Shown: positions 47,094-58,659 of the stretch, piece by piece | How the letters are laid out: each line of letters begins with the position of its first letter | Position numbering within the stretch: the first letter of the stretch is position 1 | Source: Cryptomeria japonica | Taxonomy: Eukaryota > Streptophyta > Pinopsida > Cupressales > Cupressaceae | DNA length: 64,000 nt | Direction: 5' to 3' | Assembly (NCBI RefSeq): GCF_030272615.1 | Contig: NC_081412.1 | Location: forward strand, 100,689,796-100,753,795 | Program-made: the position numbers and the translations under genes | The notes under the pieces: generated by a model | Databases searched by the model: none | Seen by the model: the letters and a program-made list of their open reading frames with translations, nothing else | What the model was told of the DNA's origin: nothing

Positions 47094-48990
47094 AAATGCA
47101 AGCAGTACCTTCTACTTATCATCAGTGTGTTAAGTTCCCATACAATGGACATGACATTTTCATATCAACAGATCACAATCCTTTTCAAAATTATAATGCT
47201 ATGGGGGCAGCCCAAGACAGCTTGGTTCCACATAATAGAGAAAAACAACGTTACTCAACACCAGATCCTTAGTAAGAAAAGTCTACATCACTATCTATAG
47301 ATTTCAAGAAGAAAATGAAAATCAAAGAGCAAGGCATGGGAGAGTACTCTTTGGAACCCATGTGTTTGGCCAACTTACCAACATCACCTAAATCTCATGG
47401 ATTACCTACAACATCAACACATCAAGCAACCTAGCCCATCACCAAGTTTAATGGCACATTTATCCAACTAGGCACTCTAGCACATGAAACAGAGGAAAAA
47501 GACATCCTTAGTTGGTTGTACAAGGATGAAGAAGAAGACAGAGCAACTACTATGGAGGTAGCTATACCAACACACCTGTATGGAAAAGGCTACTTAATCA
47601 TGCAACAAATGGGATACAAGGGTAAAGGACATATTGGAAAATGTCAGGGAGGTGTCACAGAACCATTGGATCCTCCTTCACAATTCAGTAAAGACAAAAA
47701 GGGATTGGGCTTTGAACTCACTCTACTAACAAAGAGGGCACCACACAAATATCAAAAACCTTAGTGGAAAGCAAAGAAGAAATATGAAGAAGACTCTTGG
47801 TAGGAGGCACTATTTGAGTTAGCTGAGACAATACGTAAGGAACGTGAAAATCAAGAACAAAAGCAATATCAAAGGTAGCCTATCAATCAAAATAAGGAAG
47901 CATCTACTATAGAAGAACATCATATTCAAGAACCAATATCTAACAAAGAAGAATCACCTCTTGATAATATCATTCCTCCCCGAGGAGAGATAGTATATGA
48001 ACAAATGCAAAAAGTAGAAATAGGATCTAACACAGAATCAAAGAAAACTATCAAACTTGTATCAATCATCAAAGACCTGTTCTCACCCTACAACATACTA
48101 GTTCATAGCACTGCTAGAACCTAGGATAATACCTCTAAGATTGATTCCAATGAATATGAATGGGGCATCTATTCTAATATTACTGAAGATATTTGTGCAA
48201 ATGACAGTAATACACCCATCTCTCAAGAAGAACGCGGCACAAAATCTACGCCACTTGAATTTGGTCCACAAAATATCTATGACGCCAAGAAAAACAAGCA
48301 GCGACATTATGAGCATGTCTATATGGAAAATGATACCATCAAAGACCTCGATAAAATCCTTAACATCTTTAACACCTAGGCCAATCACGAGGATACCTCC
48401 ATCTTGACACTTACAATAGAAGAACTTGATCCACCTAACGACTCCTTACCACCTGTCTTTCCTGACCTCATAGACTGGGACGAACCTGAAACTCATGATA
48501 TACCCATTTTCCCAAATGATGAATCCATTATGCATTACTTTTGTATCGTTAACCCGGAAATAGACTCTACTAGTAAACAAAGTAATGACATCTGCAATCA
48601 GGGGAGTGCCAAATCTCTCAGTCATAAAACTGAACAAAATAAAGGATCTACTACTAAAAACTAGTCAATGGCAGCAATACATCACAAAAAAGTAAAAATA
48701 AAGGATGCATCTGAGGGTGAAAACCTTTTTAAGGAACCTAAAGATGGGATACTTGACACTCTTCCTGAGCATTATCACAAGTGATCACCCATATTGATTG
48801 AGCCCACTTAATCAATCAACATTGGTACTACAGAAGCAACCAAGAATATACACCTAGCCAAATCTTTGACAGAGGAAGAAGGATAAGAGTTTATCAATTT
48901 TTTTAAAGAAAAGCAAATCAACACTGCTTTGTCATATGCATATATGTCTGGATTGATCCACAATGTATCATGCATCACCTATCCATTACT
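47094..48990 (+). pseudogene. Gypsy protease C-terminal part, G-patch domain and linker
   Basis: The frame of 37181-37512 resumes here at once (MQAVPSTYHQCVKFP). A G-patch domain is at about 47575-47705: glycines of YGKGYLIMQQMGYKGKGHIG, then KKGLGF. G-patch modules bind RNA or activate helicases, and in D-type retroviruses one follows protease. In-frame stops at about 47277, 47430, 47762, 47803 and 47878. The later part is an acidic linker (for example LTIEELDPPNDSLPP at 48405) up to the reverse transcriptase, with a frame change near 49000. Confidence 0.8.
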
Positions 48991-49023
48991 CCAGGAGCTA
49001 AGCTAGTCAAGCAAAAACTGTGA

Positions 49024-50290
49024 AAGAAGAATCCACATGTGGCACTCATGGTTAAAGCTAAACTAAAGAAACTATTAGATGTCGGGTTCATTCAACCTAT
49101 CGACTATGCTGAATGGATTTCCAGCATTGTACCAGTATCAAAACTAGATGGTAGTATCAGAATATGCACTGATTTTAGAGATGTCAACAAAGCTTGTCCC
49201 AAGGATGACTTTCCTTTACCCAGTATCGACATAATTGTAGACCTCATAGCAAGCCATGCAATGCTATCACTAATGAATGGTTTTTCAGGCTATAATCAAA
49301 TCAAGATATCCCTAAAGGATCAAGATAGAACAACATTCACCTATCCATGGGGAACATACTATTAGAATGTCATACCTTTTGGCTTAAAGAATGCAGGAGC
49401 AACTTATCAACAAGCTATGATGATAATCTTTGATGACATGATGCATACCTTCATGGAAGACTATGTGGATGATTTAATAGCTAAATCATTCACCAGAGCA
49501 AATCATTTAAACGTCTTAGAAAATATTTTTGATAGATTGGAGAAATTCCAAGTCAGGCTCAACCCTAAGAAGTGTGTCTTCGAGGTTACATCATGCAAGT
49601 TACTAGGCTACATATTTTTAGCTAAGGGTATTGAAGTGGATCTAGCAAAGGTACAAGCCATTATGGAGATGCCACCACCAAAGAGCATCAGTCAGCTCAG
49701 ATCTCTACAAGGATGGCTCCAATCAATTAGGTGATTCATCACTTAATTAGCAGATAAAAGTCTCCCATTCAATCATTTACTACATAAAAATGTACCGTTT
49801 AGATGGGAAGCCAAATGTGCAGAATCATTTTATCAAATCAAGCAGTATCTAATGAACCCACCAGTTCTAGTACCACCAATAACAAGGAAGCCACTCATTC
49901 TCTACATTTCAACAACAGACATATCACTAGGGGCATTGTTAGCACAAGAGGATCAACAAGGCAAGGAACGAGCTATATACTACATCAGCAGGACATTCAA
50001 TGGATATGAACTCAACTATACATTCATTGGGAAAGCTTGTCTAACAATGGTATTTTCCTCTCAAAAGTTCCAGCACTACATGCTAGCTCACACAATTAAG
50101 CTGGTCGCAATAATTGATCCTCTCAAATATTTACTCAGCAAGGCAGCTCTTATAGGAAGATTGGCCAAATGGGTCATGATTCTCAGTGAGTTTGATATCC
50201 ACTACACAGAACGACGAGCTATCAAAGGACAAGCAATTGCAGATCAACTGGCGGAAGCACCACTACCTGGAAAACAACATATGGAGATCT
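49024..50290 (+). pseudogene. Gypsy reverse transcriptase and first RNase H
   Basis: Reverse transcriptase motifs in order: LLDVGFIQPIDYAEW, SKLDGSIRICTDFRDVNKAC, DDFPLPSID, MNGFSGYNQI, then NVIPFGLKNAGATYQQAM and the catalytic YVDDLIAKS (about 49462). The first metal-binding Asp of the usual FMDGYAGYNQI motif is Asn here (MNGFSGY), which would by itself abolish activity. RNase H/connection: PPVLVPPI, LILYISTTDISLGALL, then IYYISRTFNGYELNY. Stops at 49363 (TAG), 49732, 49744 and 50290. Reverse transcription takes place in cytoplasmic particles. Confidence 0.92.
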
Positions 50291-50886
50291 AATTTCCAGA
50301 TAGAGATGTTCTTTCTATCTCTACAACATAATGGACCTTATACTTTGATGGATCCTATACTCAACATGGCTCAGGGGTTGGCATTTTGTTCATCACTCCT
50401 AAAGGACACACCATACTAAGATCATATAGGCTTATGTTTCCATGCACAAATAATGTTGTTGAATATGAGACATTGGTTATAGGCATCCAAATGGTCGTAG
50501 AATGGAGAATCACATAATTAAAAGTCTACAGAGATTCACAACTAGTCATCAATCAAATCAACAATGACTATCAAACAAAGGATGACAAGCTGCTGCCATA
50601 TAAGCGAATGGTGGATGATTTCAAACAATATTTTATACACATCACCTTCGAGCAAATACTAAGGTTGGACAACAGAGTGGCCGATGCAATGGCTACTATC
50701 ACTTCACTACTACAAATTCCAGAGCAACAGAATTGTTATGAGTTTTTGGTAGAGCAACTATTCTCCCCAACCTATGACCTTTCTGAATCCCATGTTATCT
50801 ATGCCTTGACTAGCTCGAACTCTCCATTATATGGACCAATATATGACTATCTTAATAACAATATCCTACCCATTGACCTATCCTGA
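50291..50886 (+). pseudogene. Second, archaeal-type RNase H domain (aRNH) of the Tat Gypsy
   Basis: Same frame as the reverse transcriptase. Shows YFDGSYTQHGSGVGIL (first Asp), NNVVEYETL (Glu), VYRDSQLVINQ (second Asp) and LDNRVADAMA (last Asp), so all acidic positions of an RNase H active site are present. A second RNase H of this kind between RNase H and integrase is diagnostic for the Tat lineage. Stops near 50322 and 50515. Confidence 0.85.
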
Positions 50887-52084
50887 AATAAAAAATGCAA
50901 CTTTATCTGGCAAGCCGCCCGTTATGCTTTCACTGTTGATACCTTGTACCATCGAGGTCTAGATGGTAGCTTTGTTTGTTGCCTTGATCGTAATGAATCT
51001 AACTCCGCTTTACAAAAGCTTCACGAAGGTATCTATGGCACACATTCAAGTGGTCCTACTCTTGCTAAAAAGCTTCTAAGAATGGGATATTACTGGCCAA
51101 CAATGGAAAAAGACTCTTATCACTTTGCAAAGAAGTGTCCTAAATGCCAAATCCATGGCAATCTTATACATGCACCAGCACAACAACTGCAGCCATTCAC
51201 AACATCTTGGCCCTTTTGCTAGTGGGGACTAGATTTAGTCGGAAAAATTATCCTTCATCTTCAAATGGACACAAGTTCATTATAACTGCAACAGAGTACT
51301 TTACCAAGTGGATTGAAGTGGTCCCCATGACCACAGTAACAAGGAAACAAATAGCCTCTTTCATCCTTAATTATTTGATCTGTAGATATGGCATTCCAAG
51401 TTCCATCATCATAGATAATGGATGACCTTTCAAGAACCAAGATGTATTAGAACTATGTGAAAAATTGAAAATCCAACATCATTTTTCTACACCTTACTAC
51501 CCACAGGGGAATGGTCAAGCAGAAGCATCCAACAAGACAATATTGAAAATCCTAAAAAAAATAGTGAATGATGCAGACAAAGATTGGCATGTACAACTCA
51601 ATCCATCACTTTGGGCATACAGAACTAGCATCCGCATACCTACGAAAGCTACACCATATTCATTGGTATATGGAACAGAGGCAATTTTACCCCTGGAGGT
51701 AGAAATTCCATCTCTTAGAGTCTCTTTGAAAGGCCTAATTCTAGATGAAGAGTATTGAGTTAACCAACTGCAAGAGCTCAAACTTCTAGATGAAAGACGC
51801 CAACATACCTACACTCATCTCAAAGCATATCAGCAACGCATGTGCAGGAGCTACAACCACAAGGTCATTCCTCAAATTTTTAAATTGGTGACCTAGTACT
51901 CAAAGAAAATCCTAGAAATCAGCAAGATCAGGAAAAGAAAGGGAAATTTGAACCTAACTGGTTAGGTCCCTATGTTATTATATCAGCCTATGGATTAGGC
52001 GCCTATCAGCTAACAACTTCAGAATGAGATGTGCTCGATGAACCAACTAACAACATCCATCTCAACAATACTACACTTGAGTAG
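50887..52084 (+). pseudogene. Gypsy integrase, broken
   Basis: The zinc-binding region shows LHEGIYGTHSSG, then KKCPKCQIHG (HHCC, about 51020-51165). The DDE core has WGLDLVGK (first Asp), IIIDNG (second Asp, about 51408) and GNGQAEASNK (Glu, about 51507). The C-terminal part has the GPYVI-type motif (about 51965), and the frame ends TTLE-stop at 52082. Stops at 51220 and 51423 and two frame changes (about 51230 and 51885) disable it. No chromodomain follows, consistent with Tat rather than chromovirus. Confidence 0.9.
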
Positions 52085-53026
52085 TCTAATGCATAGAAAA
52101 GTCAAAAAATCAAGAAAAAACAAATAAAGAGGTACAATAAAAGCAACTGGTGAAAACCTAGAAATAGGTGCTATTGTGAGAGGACAACTCCTCTATCTAT
52201 ATCCATACCATTATATCTACAGTAAACCACTATTGGCCATCGCCCAACATTTTTATCACAATATCCATCTAGGACATACTTAGCATAGTCAATATCTTGA
52301 TTTATCATCATATCCATTCACCGCATCTCATCGTGGCTTGGTAATCCCTGTACATATCCACATTAAGAGGCACACTTAGCTAGGGGTAGTATTAATCAAA
52401 ACTTGCAGCACGTTCAAGACATCAAAACTGGTAGCACACTTAGAACATCATATCCAACAAACAAAACTCAAACAATTGGAAAACCACACATTGATCACTT
52501 AACGAGATTCACAAAATATGATGGATGATTTTCTGAAGTATCAAATGTTGCATCTTGCATAAATTTTTGACTATTTTTGCACTTAAAGTTTTTGAATTAT
52601 TGGATCTTCTACCTTTTATCAACAAATGCTTCAAGCTAGAGAAAGTCATGGGGACTCCAATACTATTTAGTTTTCTATCTGTGAGGTGATCATTTGTACT
52701 GTGTCGATACTTGTCTCGAGACGTGATTCATAGCATATCACTAAAGACATGATTCCACATCATGCATACAAATGGTTTAATCTTGTCTATTTATACGCAA
52801 TCTGCACTTAGGTCATCTTGGTTCAATTATACCTTGACGCTTGTGCTATCTTGCAAAATAAAAAATCATGTAAATTTTCTCAGGTTGCAATTATACCATT
52901 ATGCTTGTATACATTTTTAACATATCCCAAAAAAAATCAATGCTCAATGATGATACCTACAAAGAAAGCAAATAACATGTGGCTATATAGGGATGATGAG
53001 TGCAAATTGAGGATGCTCAAAATCAA
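52085..53026 (+). other. Region after integrase, no gene
   Basis: Non-coding. Contains GGTGAAAACCTAGAAATAGG at about 52150 (also in family N at 44399). Short frames such as 52818-53030 lack support. Confidence 0.6.
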
Positions 53027-53320
53027 ATAGTTGCATATCATTTTACAATTAGCTGCATATCATTTTACAATTAGTTTCTTATCATTTTACAATTAGCTAC
53101 ATATCATTATCATACATCTCATTTTCAAGATACATCTCATAGCATATCATTATCATACATCTCATTTTCAAGATACATCTCACAGCATATCATTATCATA
53201 CATCTCATTTTCAAGATACATCTCATAGCGTATCATTATCATACATCTCATTTTTAAGATACATCTCATAGCATATCATTATCATACATCTCATTTTCAA
53301 GATACATCTCACAACATCAT
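53027..53320 (+). repeat. 24-bp then 43-bp tandem arrays
   Basis: About three units of TGCATATCATTTTACAATTA (period about 24) at 53027-53105 lead into almost five near-identical 43-bp units (CATACATCTCATTTTC, then AAGATACATCTCATAG) to 53320. Unit-to-unit identity is far higher than elsewhere in this old element, suggesting recent expansion. Confidence 0.9.
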
Positions 53321-53705
53321 GCATTATCACATAATATTTATCCTATATAAAAACCTATGCATCTATCTAGGCATTGCATCGTCATAAAAACAACAAAATC
53401 ATATAGAAATCATAATCCATAACACATCACATAAGGATCAAAGAAAATGATGTCATATATATCTCAAAAATGATCAATGTACAAAATATGTCATGTCTCT
53501 GCCAATACAACAAAATGATCAAAATACAATAGAGACAACGTCTCTTAGGTATGACTATCTGTTGAAGGAGATGGCCTCACTACAAATGTCCTAGCACCTG
53601 GATCTCTAGGTGGAACCTATCTAGGAGGCCTTGTCATGCCTCTACTCTCTATCCTCGACCTAGTCTCTCGAGATCAACTGGATCTCGACGCGGTGAAACT
53701 CTACG

Positions 53706-56700
53706 CTTGACACTCCCTAGGCACCACATCCTCATAATGTCTCTAGTAGTACTCCACCTCCTTGTCTCTCAAAGCCAACTCTCTCAAGGTGTCTCTCATC
53801 AAGCCACCTACTGTTTCTCTCTAAAAACTCACTGCGAGATCCTCTACTTGACCCTGATGCTCTATCTCAGTATCACGCTCTGTGGTCAGCTGAATAATCT
53901 GACGCTGATGTACCAACAACTATGTCTGCAACTGCTGCACTGACAATTGTAGTGATCTAATATGTGCATCCTCCACATGTGTTGGAATCCGCATCTGCAA
54001 CGGTACCTATGAAGGGGTACCCCCTATCCCTCTACCTATCCTCGATGCAGGTGGAGGTAAAATATATGACCTCCTCCTCTGGGCTAGTCATCTGAAATAA
54101 TCATGCCCTCCCACCGCCGCTATCACCTCTCCAACCCTCTCCTCAGCCCCAGCTCTGATAGCCAAACCTCCTCTCCCTCTATCCACCATAGCCCACCGCA
54201 TTTCTCTCTCCACACGTATCCCTCTATCACCACCATCTCCACCCCTATCTCCTCTCCTCTCCTGATCCAAGCTACCTCTATCCCCTCGCCGACCTCAGCC
54301 ACCTTCTCCACCATCTCTACCATCGCCTCCTCCTCCATCACCTCCTCCCTCATCCACCTCCTCACCAGTCTCTCCCCATCTCCCTAACCTCTCAGGATGA
54401 TCATCCTCCTCATCATCAAAAGCGAGAATCATCTTCGCTGGATCAGATATCCTGGCCACTGCAAAGATTGTTGCAAACTCATCAGTCATCCCAGTATCCA
54501 CTATGTCAAGGGCATAGTCCCATATCTGGCTAGCTAAGTGGAAGAACTCCTCAACTACCACCGCACTATCAATCATAGGTCCCCACTCTGGAATGTCCTA
54601 TTTGCATGGAGCATAAAACATGCTCCCTGTGGAATCCCCTGCTGTCGACCATACTTCCGCAACACTGAGCTATGCAAAAACCTCTCAATAACAAAGGGCA
54701 TCCGCCCTATCAGATACCTGGACATATATACATAGGGCATCTCCATCCCATCCTCTACCCATACCTCACAACCTATATATGGTTGCTAGACGACCGTATC
54801 AATATCATCCAAAACTCTCCTCCAATGCTCTAGTTTGCCTAGCTTATGTTGGATAACTATCCCTCGATATCCATATGCGTACGCACACCCAATAGGCCTA
54901 TCTCTATCCACCAATGGCCTAGCTGTGGGAATATGCTCCCATGCCCATACCTATAGCAATGTAACCCCAGCTGATAGACTACCATAACCCAAATATACCA
55001 CTTGATGCAAATCCCTGTATAAGTGGGCCAGCATAGCCGACCCCCATACAAATCAGCAACCCTGTGTCACCATGTCCTCAAGAACCAATCCCCATCCCAC
55101 TGCCAATCCCTTAGACCTACGGTCTGGACATAAGAAACCACCTATAAAACTTGCCAGCACTGATGGTAGAGGAGCGTAATCCAAATATAAGAACTCCTTC
55201 TAGGGGATCTCATACTCGCAAATGCTATCATCCTACAGAATCCGGCGAAGTGCCTCGGTCCCACCCTCCTTAGTCTGCTCAAAGAGTAGCAATGCACCTA
55301 CCACAGGAATCTGTAGAATCCAGTAACAACCCTCAGATGTCACTGTGATCTCGCCTATCGCCAAATGAAAGGTGTTTGTCTCACTATGCCACCTCTCAGC
55401 CAATGCTATCAATAAACCCTGGTTCACAATAAACTGAGGCATCTCTAACAATGAGGACAGGCCACACCTCTCAATAATATCCTTATCAGCTTATGTCAAT
55501 CATGGTATAAATGACCACAGTCTCATAAATTGCTCACGTGACTGAACCACTCCAAGGTGCTCCTGTCGAAAAGCAAAACAAGTCCAATATCAGTTTCCTA
55601 ATCAAAAACATTGATATCAAAATCAAATTCAGATCAAAACTTGAAACTTTGAAAATCTAATCAAGTTCCACATCATATCAATCCATTTTCATATCAAATC
55701 ATATTAGCTTGTAACACAACTCAAGTTTCACAATCATATCAACTTATAAAACAACTCAAGTTTCATATCAAATTAACTTGTAACATAGCTCAAGTTTCAC
55801 ATTCATATCAACTTGTAACACAACTCAAGTTCCACAATCAATGTAGCTTGTAAAACAACTCAAACTCCACATATATATCAACTTGAAACAATGCAAATCA
55901 AATCAATTTCATATCAAAAACATCCATATCAAACACCACAACATATAAAATCAGCATCAAATCTATATCAACTTGAAAAATTGCAAATCAAATCAAGTTA
56001 TATTGGAACTCATAGTGGACAACTTATCAAAACAATGACAGTAGACATACAGACCGACAATTTGCACCTATCTCGGCAGAATTAACATCAACCTACCAAT
56101 TTTCTTCATCCACAAATCACACTTTACAAAATTTTTTCCCTATGTGCTAAACAATGTTGTCTATGTGCTAAACTACTTACTATGCGCTATCCTATCCTTG
56201 CAAAGCGCTACCCAATCCACCCTATGTGCTAGCTAGCACCTACGCGCTACCCTTTTTTTCCAAAGTGCAACCTAACCTACCCCAAGCACTAAACTACCCT
56301 ATGCATTATTTTATCCTACTCTTGCGCTATAAATCTAACCCTATGTGCTAGGTCATACCTACGTGCTACCTAGGCCTACCCATGCGACCCCCTAGAAACC
56401 CTATGTGCTAGGTATCTCCTATGCGCTACCCATTTTGCCCTCTGCGCTACCCTGTGTTCCCAATGCGCTAACCTAATCCTAAGCACTATCCTAACCTGTA
56501 GATGTGCTACGCTAATATTTTCAGATGCTATGCTATTTTCTTGAACCCTACGTGCTACAAAACCTATTTTATGCGCTATGCTTTAACCTCGATGCACTAA
56601 ACCGACAAATCCGCATGACAAAATTGAAAACATGATCAAAAGGGAAAAAATAAAAAAATCCAAAAGGGGTCAAAAAGGTTGACTTACCGGTGGTCCATAC

Positions 56701-56762
56701 GCAATGGGCCTCTGATACCTCCACACGCGCTCGAATCGATGAGAAGCATAAGGAACTGACAT
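53706..56762 (-). pseudogene. Antisense spliced gene encoding a plant mobile domain (PMD) protein, broken
   Basis: On the strand opposite to gag-pol. Exon 1 is 56762-56688 (ATG, 25 codons, MSVPYASHRFERVW) and ends at a consensus donor GTAAGT. The acceptor TTTTCGACAG precedes exon 2 at 55562, in the same phase. Exon 2 encodes the plant mobile (aminotransferase-like) domain: LLIALAERWHSETNTFHL, GEITVTSEG, MLAHLYRDLHQVVY, then the VWAWEHIP and LEHWRRVLDDID landmarks. A frame change near 54600 follows, then an acidic/Gly-Arg-rich stretch (about 54480-54090) and a coiled coil (about 53980-53720). Seven or more in-frame stops, mostly TAG, disable it. Tat elements are known for antisense ORFs. PMD proteins are linked to transposons and, in host MAIN-type genes, silencing. 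Confidence 0.75.
56150..56590 (-). repeat. GCGC-motif array inside the antisense intron
   Basis: About twenty degenerate ~20-22-bp units with plus-strand CTATGCGCTACC or decayed forms (CTATGTGCTA), so TAGCGCATAG on the minus strand. It falls wholly inside the predicted intron (55563-56687) and is the reverse complement of the leader arrays at 32085 and 33846. Confidence 0.85.
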
Positions 56763-57191
56763 GTTGACGTTTCTCCAAGTGTCACTTTCTCTAAAGTCAA
56801 CAAGCACAAATAAGACAAAAAAGAAATCACTTTTTCCCTTTTATAGGGTAAATCAAAATTAGGGTTATAAGGAGCAATGCGTAAATTGCTCGTGGTGTCT
56901 CATACAACCCCACCAAACATCATTATTGGGAGATGAATCAACTAACCGCATTCAACATAGACAAAATTTTACAATGCAATGAAATTTATCAAAATTATCC
57001 AAATAAAATAAAATGTTGAATTTTTTTTATTCATCTCCTGAGGGGGCATTATTAACATCGTTTATCAAATCTGGGGAATCGTTTATCAAATTTGGGGTAC
57101 GACATGAACATCTCAACATAAAAATTAATCATAACTAAATCATGACAACACATAATTTCCTTTGAATCAACATGTGCACACACGTCACTTC

Positions 57192-57205
57192 AAAGAGGGG
57201 CAAAA
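57192..57205 (+). other. Polypurine tract of the Gypsy element
   Basis: AAAGAGGGGCAAAA directly before the 3' LTR. Confidence 0.9.
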
Positions 57206-58654
57206 TGTAGACGTATAAAAATGACCATATTCCTAAATGAATATTTAATGTTTATTCCTCTATTTAGTTAAATCTAATTTAATTAAATCACCCACATTCT
57301 TCTATTTAATTAAATAAATTATTCAATTTATTTAGTTAAATTCACTTAAGCCCTTTACATACATTTAATTGAATAAATCATTTTATTTAATTAAAATCCC
57401 TTCTTACTTTTTAATTAAATTTACATTTAATTAATACTTTACCCCAAATTGAATAAATCTAATTTATCTAATTTCCCAACTTGCAACCAAATTGAAATAA
57501 AGCAATTTATTTTAATTATTTCTACTTTCTATTACCCACTTGCATCCTAAACCCTATTCCTAATTTCTTCTAGAATCCATCTAATCCTAATCAATTAACC
57601 CAAACCCATCCATTATCTCTTTTCCCTAAATTTGAGGAGGTCACTTCTCAAATTTGGAGTAAAGTCTTCAAAAGGCATTAAAGCCTTTATCCATTCAAGA
57701 AGCTAACTTGTTGAATACCCCCAAATTTGGAGGGACTCTTACAAATTTGTCCCCAAACTCTTCAAACCATTAATGGTTAACTAACCCTTAGTGGTATGGT
57801 TAGAGACTTTTTGACTAACTTAACCTCCATCTAACCCAGGGGTCTCATCAAGCATTCATTGCTTTGACCATGGTTATCCCTTTAACCTTTGCACAAGAGT
57901 TTACCCCATGGATAAAAGCTTTATCCATTGGATAACCCTAACTTAACCTTAACCCTTGCCTCCTAAGGTAACCATAAGGTCTTATCAAGCATTTAATGCT
58001 TCTTTCATCTCCTCTCAACTAGTCTTATGTTGACAATTGTTACCATTTCATTGGTGAAAATTGTAAACATGGATTGATAACTTTCAATCCTGACCCTTGA
58101 TTAACTCCTTCAATCTTGACCATCCATTGCCCTATTTTCACTATAAATAGAGCTCTCATTCCTCCATTTTAGGGATCCATGCAAGCTTTTAGTATCTCGT
58201 TTATGCTCAAATTTATCAATACATCTAGCTTCTCTTTGTAATAGGAATTAATCTAATAAGCATTTTAGACTATTTCCTTTATCATTAGCTTAAATCATAA
58301 ACTGGTATATCATGTTAGGATAGTATTGCTACTAGTCTTGTCATCTTATAATCTAGTTTATTTCATTTGTAGAATCATGCATAGATAGGATGCATGTCAT
58401 AATTAAATCAATCATAAGCATCCCTTGTTCTTGCATTCGTCATCCCTAAGCCACTTTGCTCAGTGATCTGAGAGAAAAGGCATTGGCTTGAGGGACCTTG
58501 TGAGATAGAGAACCATAAAACCAACCTTTGGAAGTTGAGTCATTCTTCATGACTCCATAACTTGCACCAAGAAGTCTCGTGGGTGTGTGAACAAGCCTCT
58601 TTGAGACCACATTTTTGCATTTTAAGTTTCATTGACCTGCTTTTCCCACACACA
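57206..58654 (+). repeat. 3' LTR of the Gypsy element
   Basis: 1449 bp, TGTAGACGTA...CCACACACA. AT-rich inverted repeats (TTTAATTAAATAAATTATTC, then AATTTATTTAGTTAAA) at 57300-57340, TATAAATA at 58142-58149. It aligns with the two 5' LTR parts and defines the size of the unit inserted there. A 20-bp stretch CCTTGTTCTTGCATTCGTCA at about 58424 is absent from the 5' copy. Confidence 0.92.
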
Positions 58655-58659
58655 ACTTT

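Larger units (their letters stand above)
25141..58654 (+). mobile_element. Ty3/Gypsy LTR retrotransposon, Tat lineage, with two nested insertions
   Basis: Order: 5' LTR, primer site, 2.6-kb leader with GCGC arrays, gag, protease, G-patch, reverse transcriptase, RNase H, second (archaeal-type) RNase H, integrase, antisense gene, polypurine tract, 3' LTR. A second RNase H and extra antisense ORF between integrase and 3' LTR are established marks of the Tat lineage. It inserted in the Copia pol with TSD GCTTT (25136-25140), now ACTTT on the right (58655-58659). Without its own insertions (5.5 kb in the 5' LTR, 9.6 kb in protease) it would be about 18.4 kb. All coding parts are broken by stops or shifts. 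Confidence 0.92.

Noticed and set aside
53027-53320. CRISPR-like array
   Set aside because: Units are contiguous 43-bp tandem repeats without spacers, in a plant retrotransposon.
54103-54387. Plus-strand Ser/Pro-rich open frame
   Set aside because: It is the complement of the acidic and Gly/Arg-rich tail of the antisense PMD gene. The minus strand explains it better.
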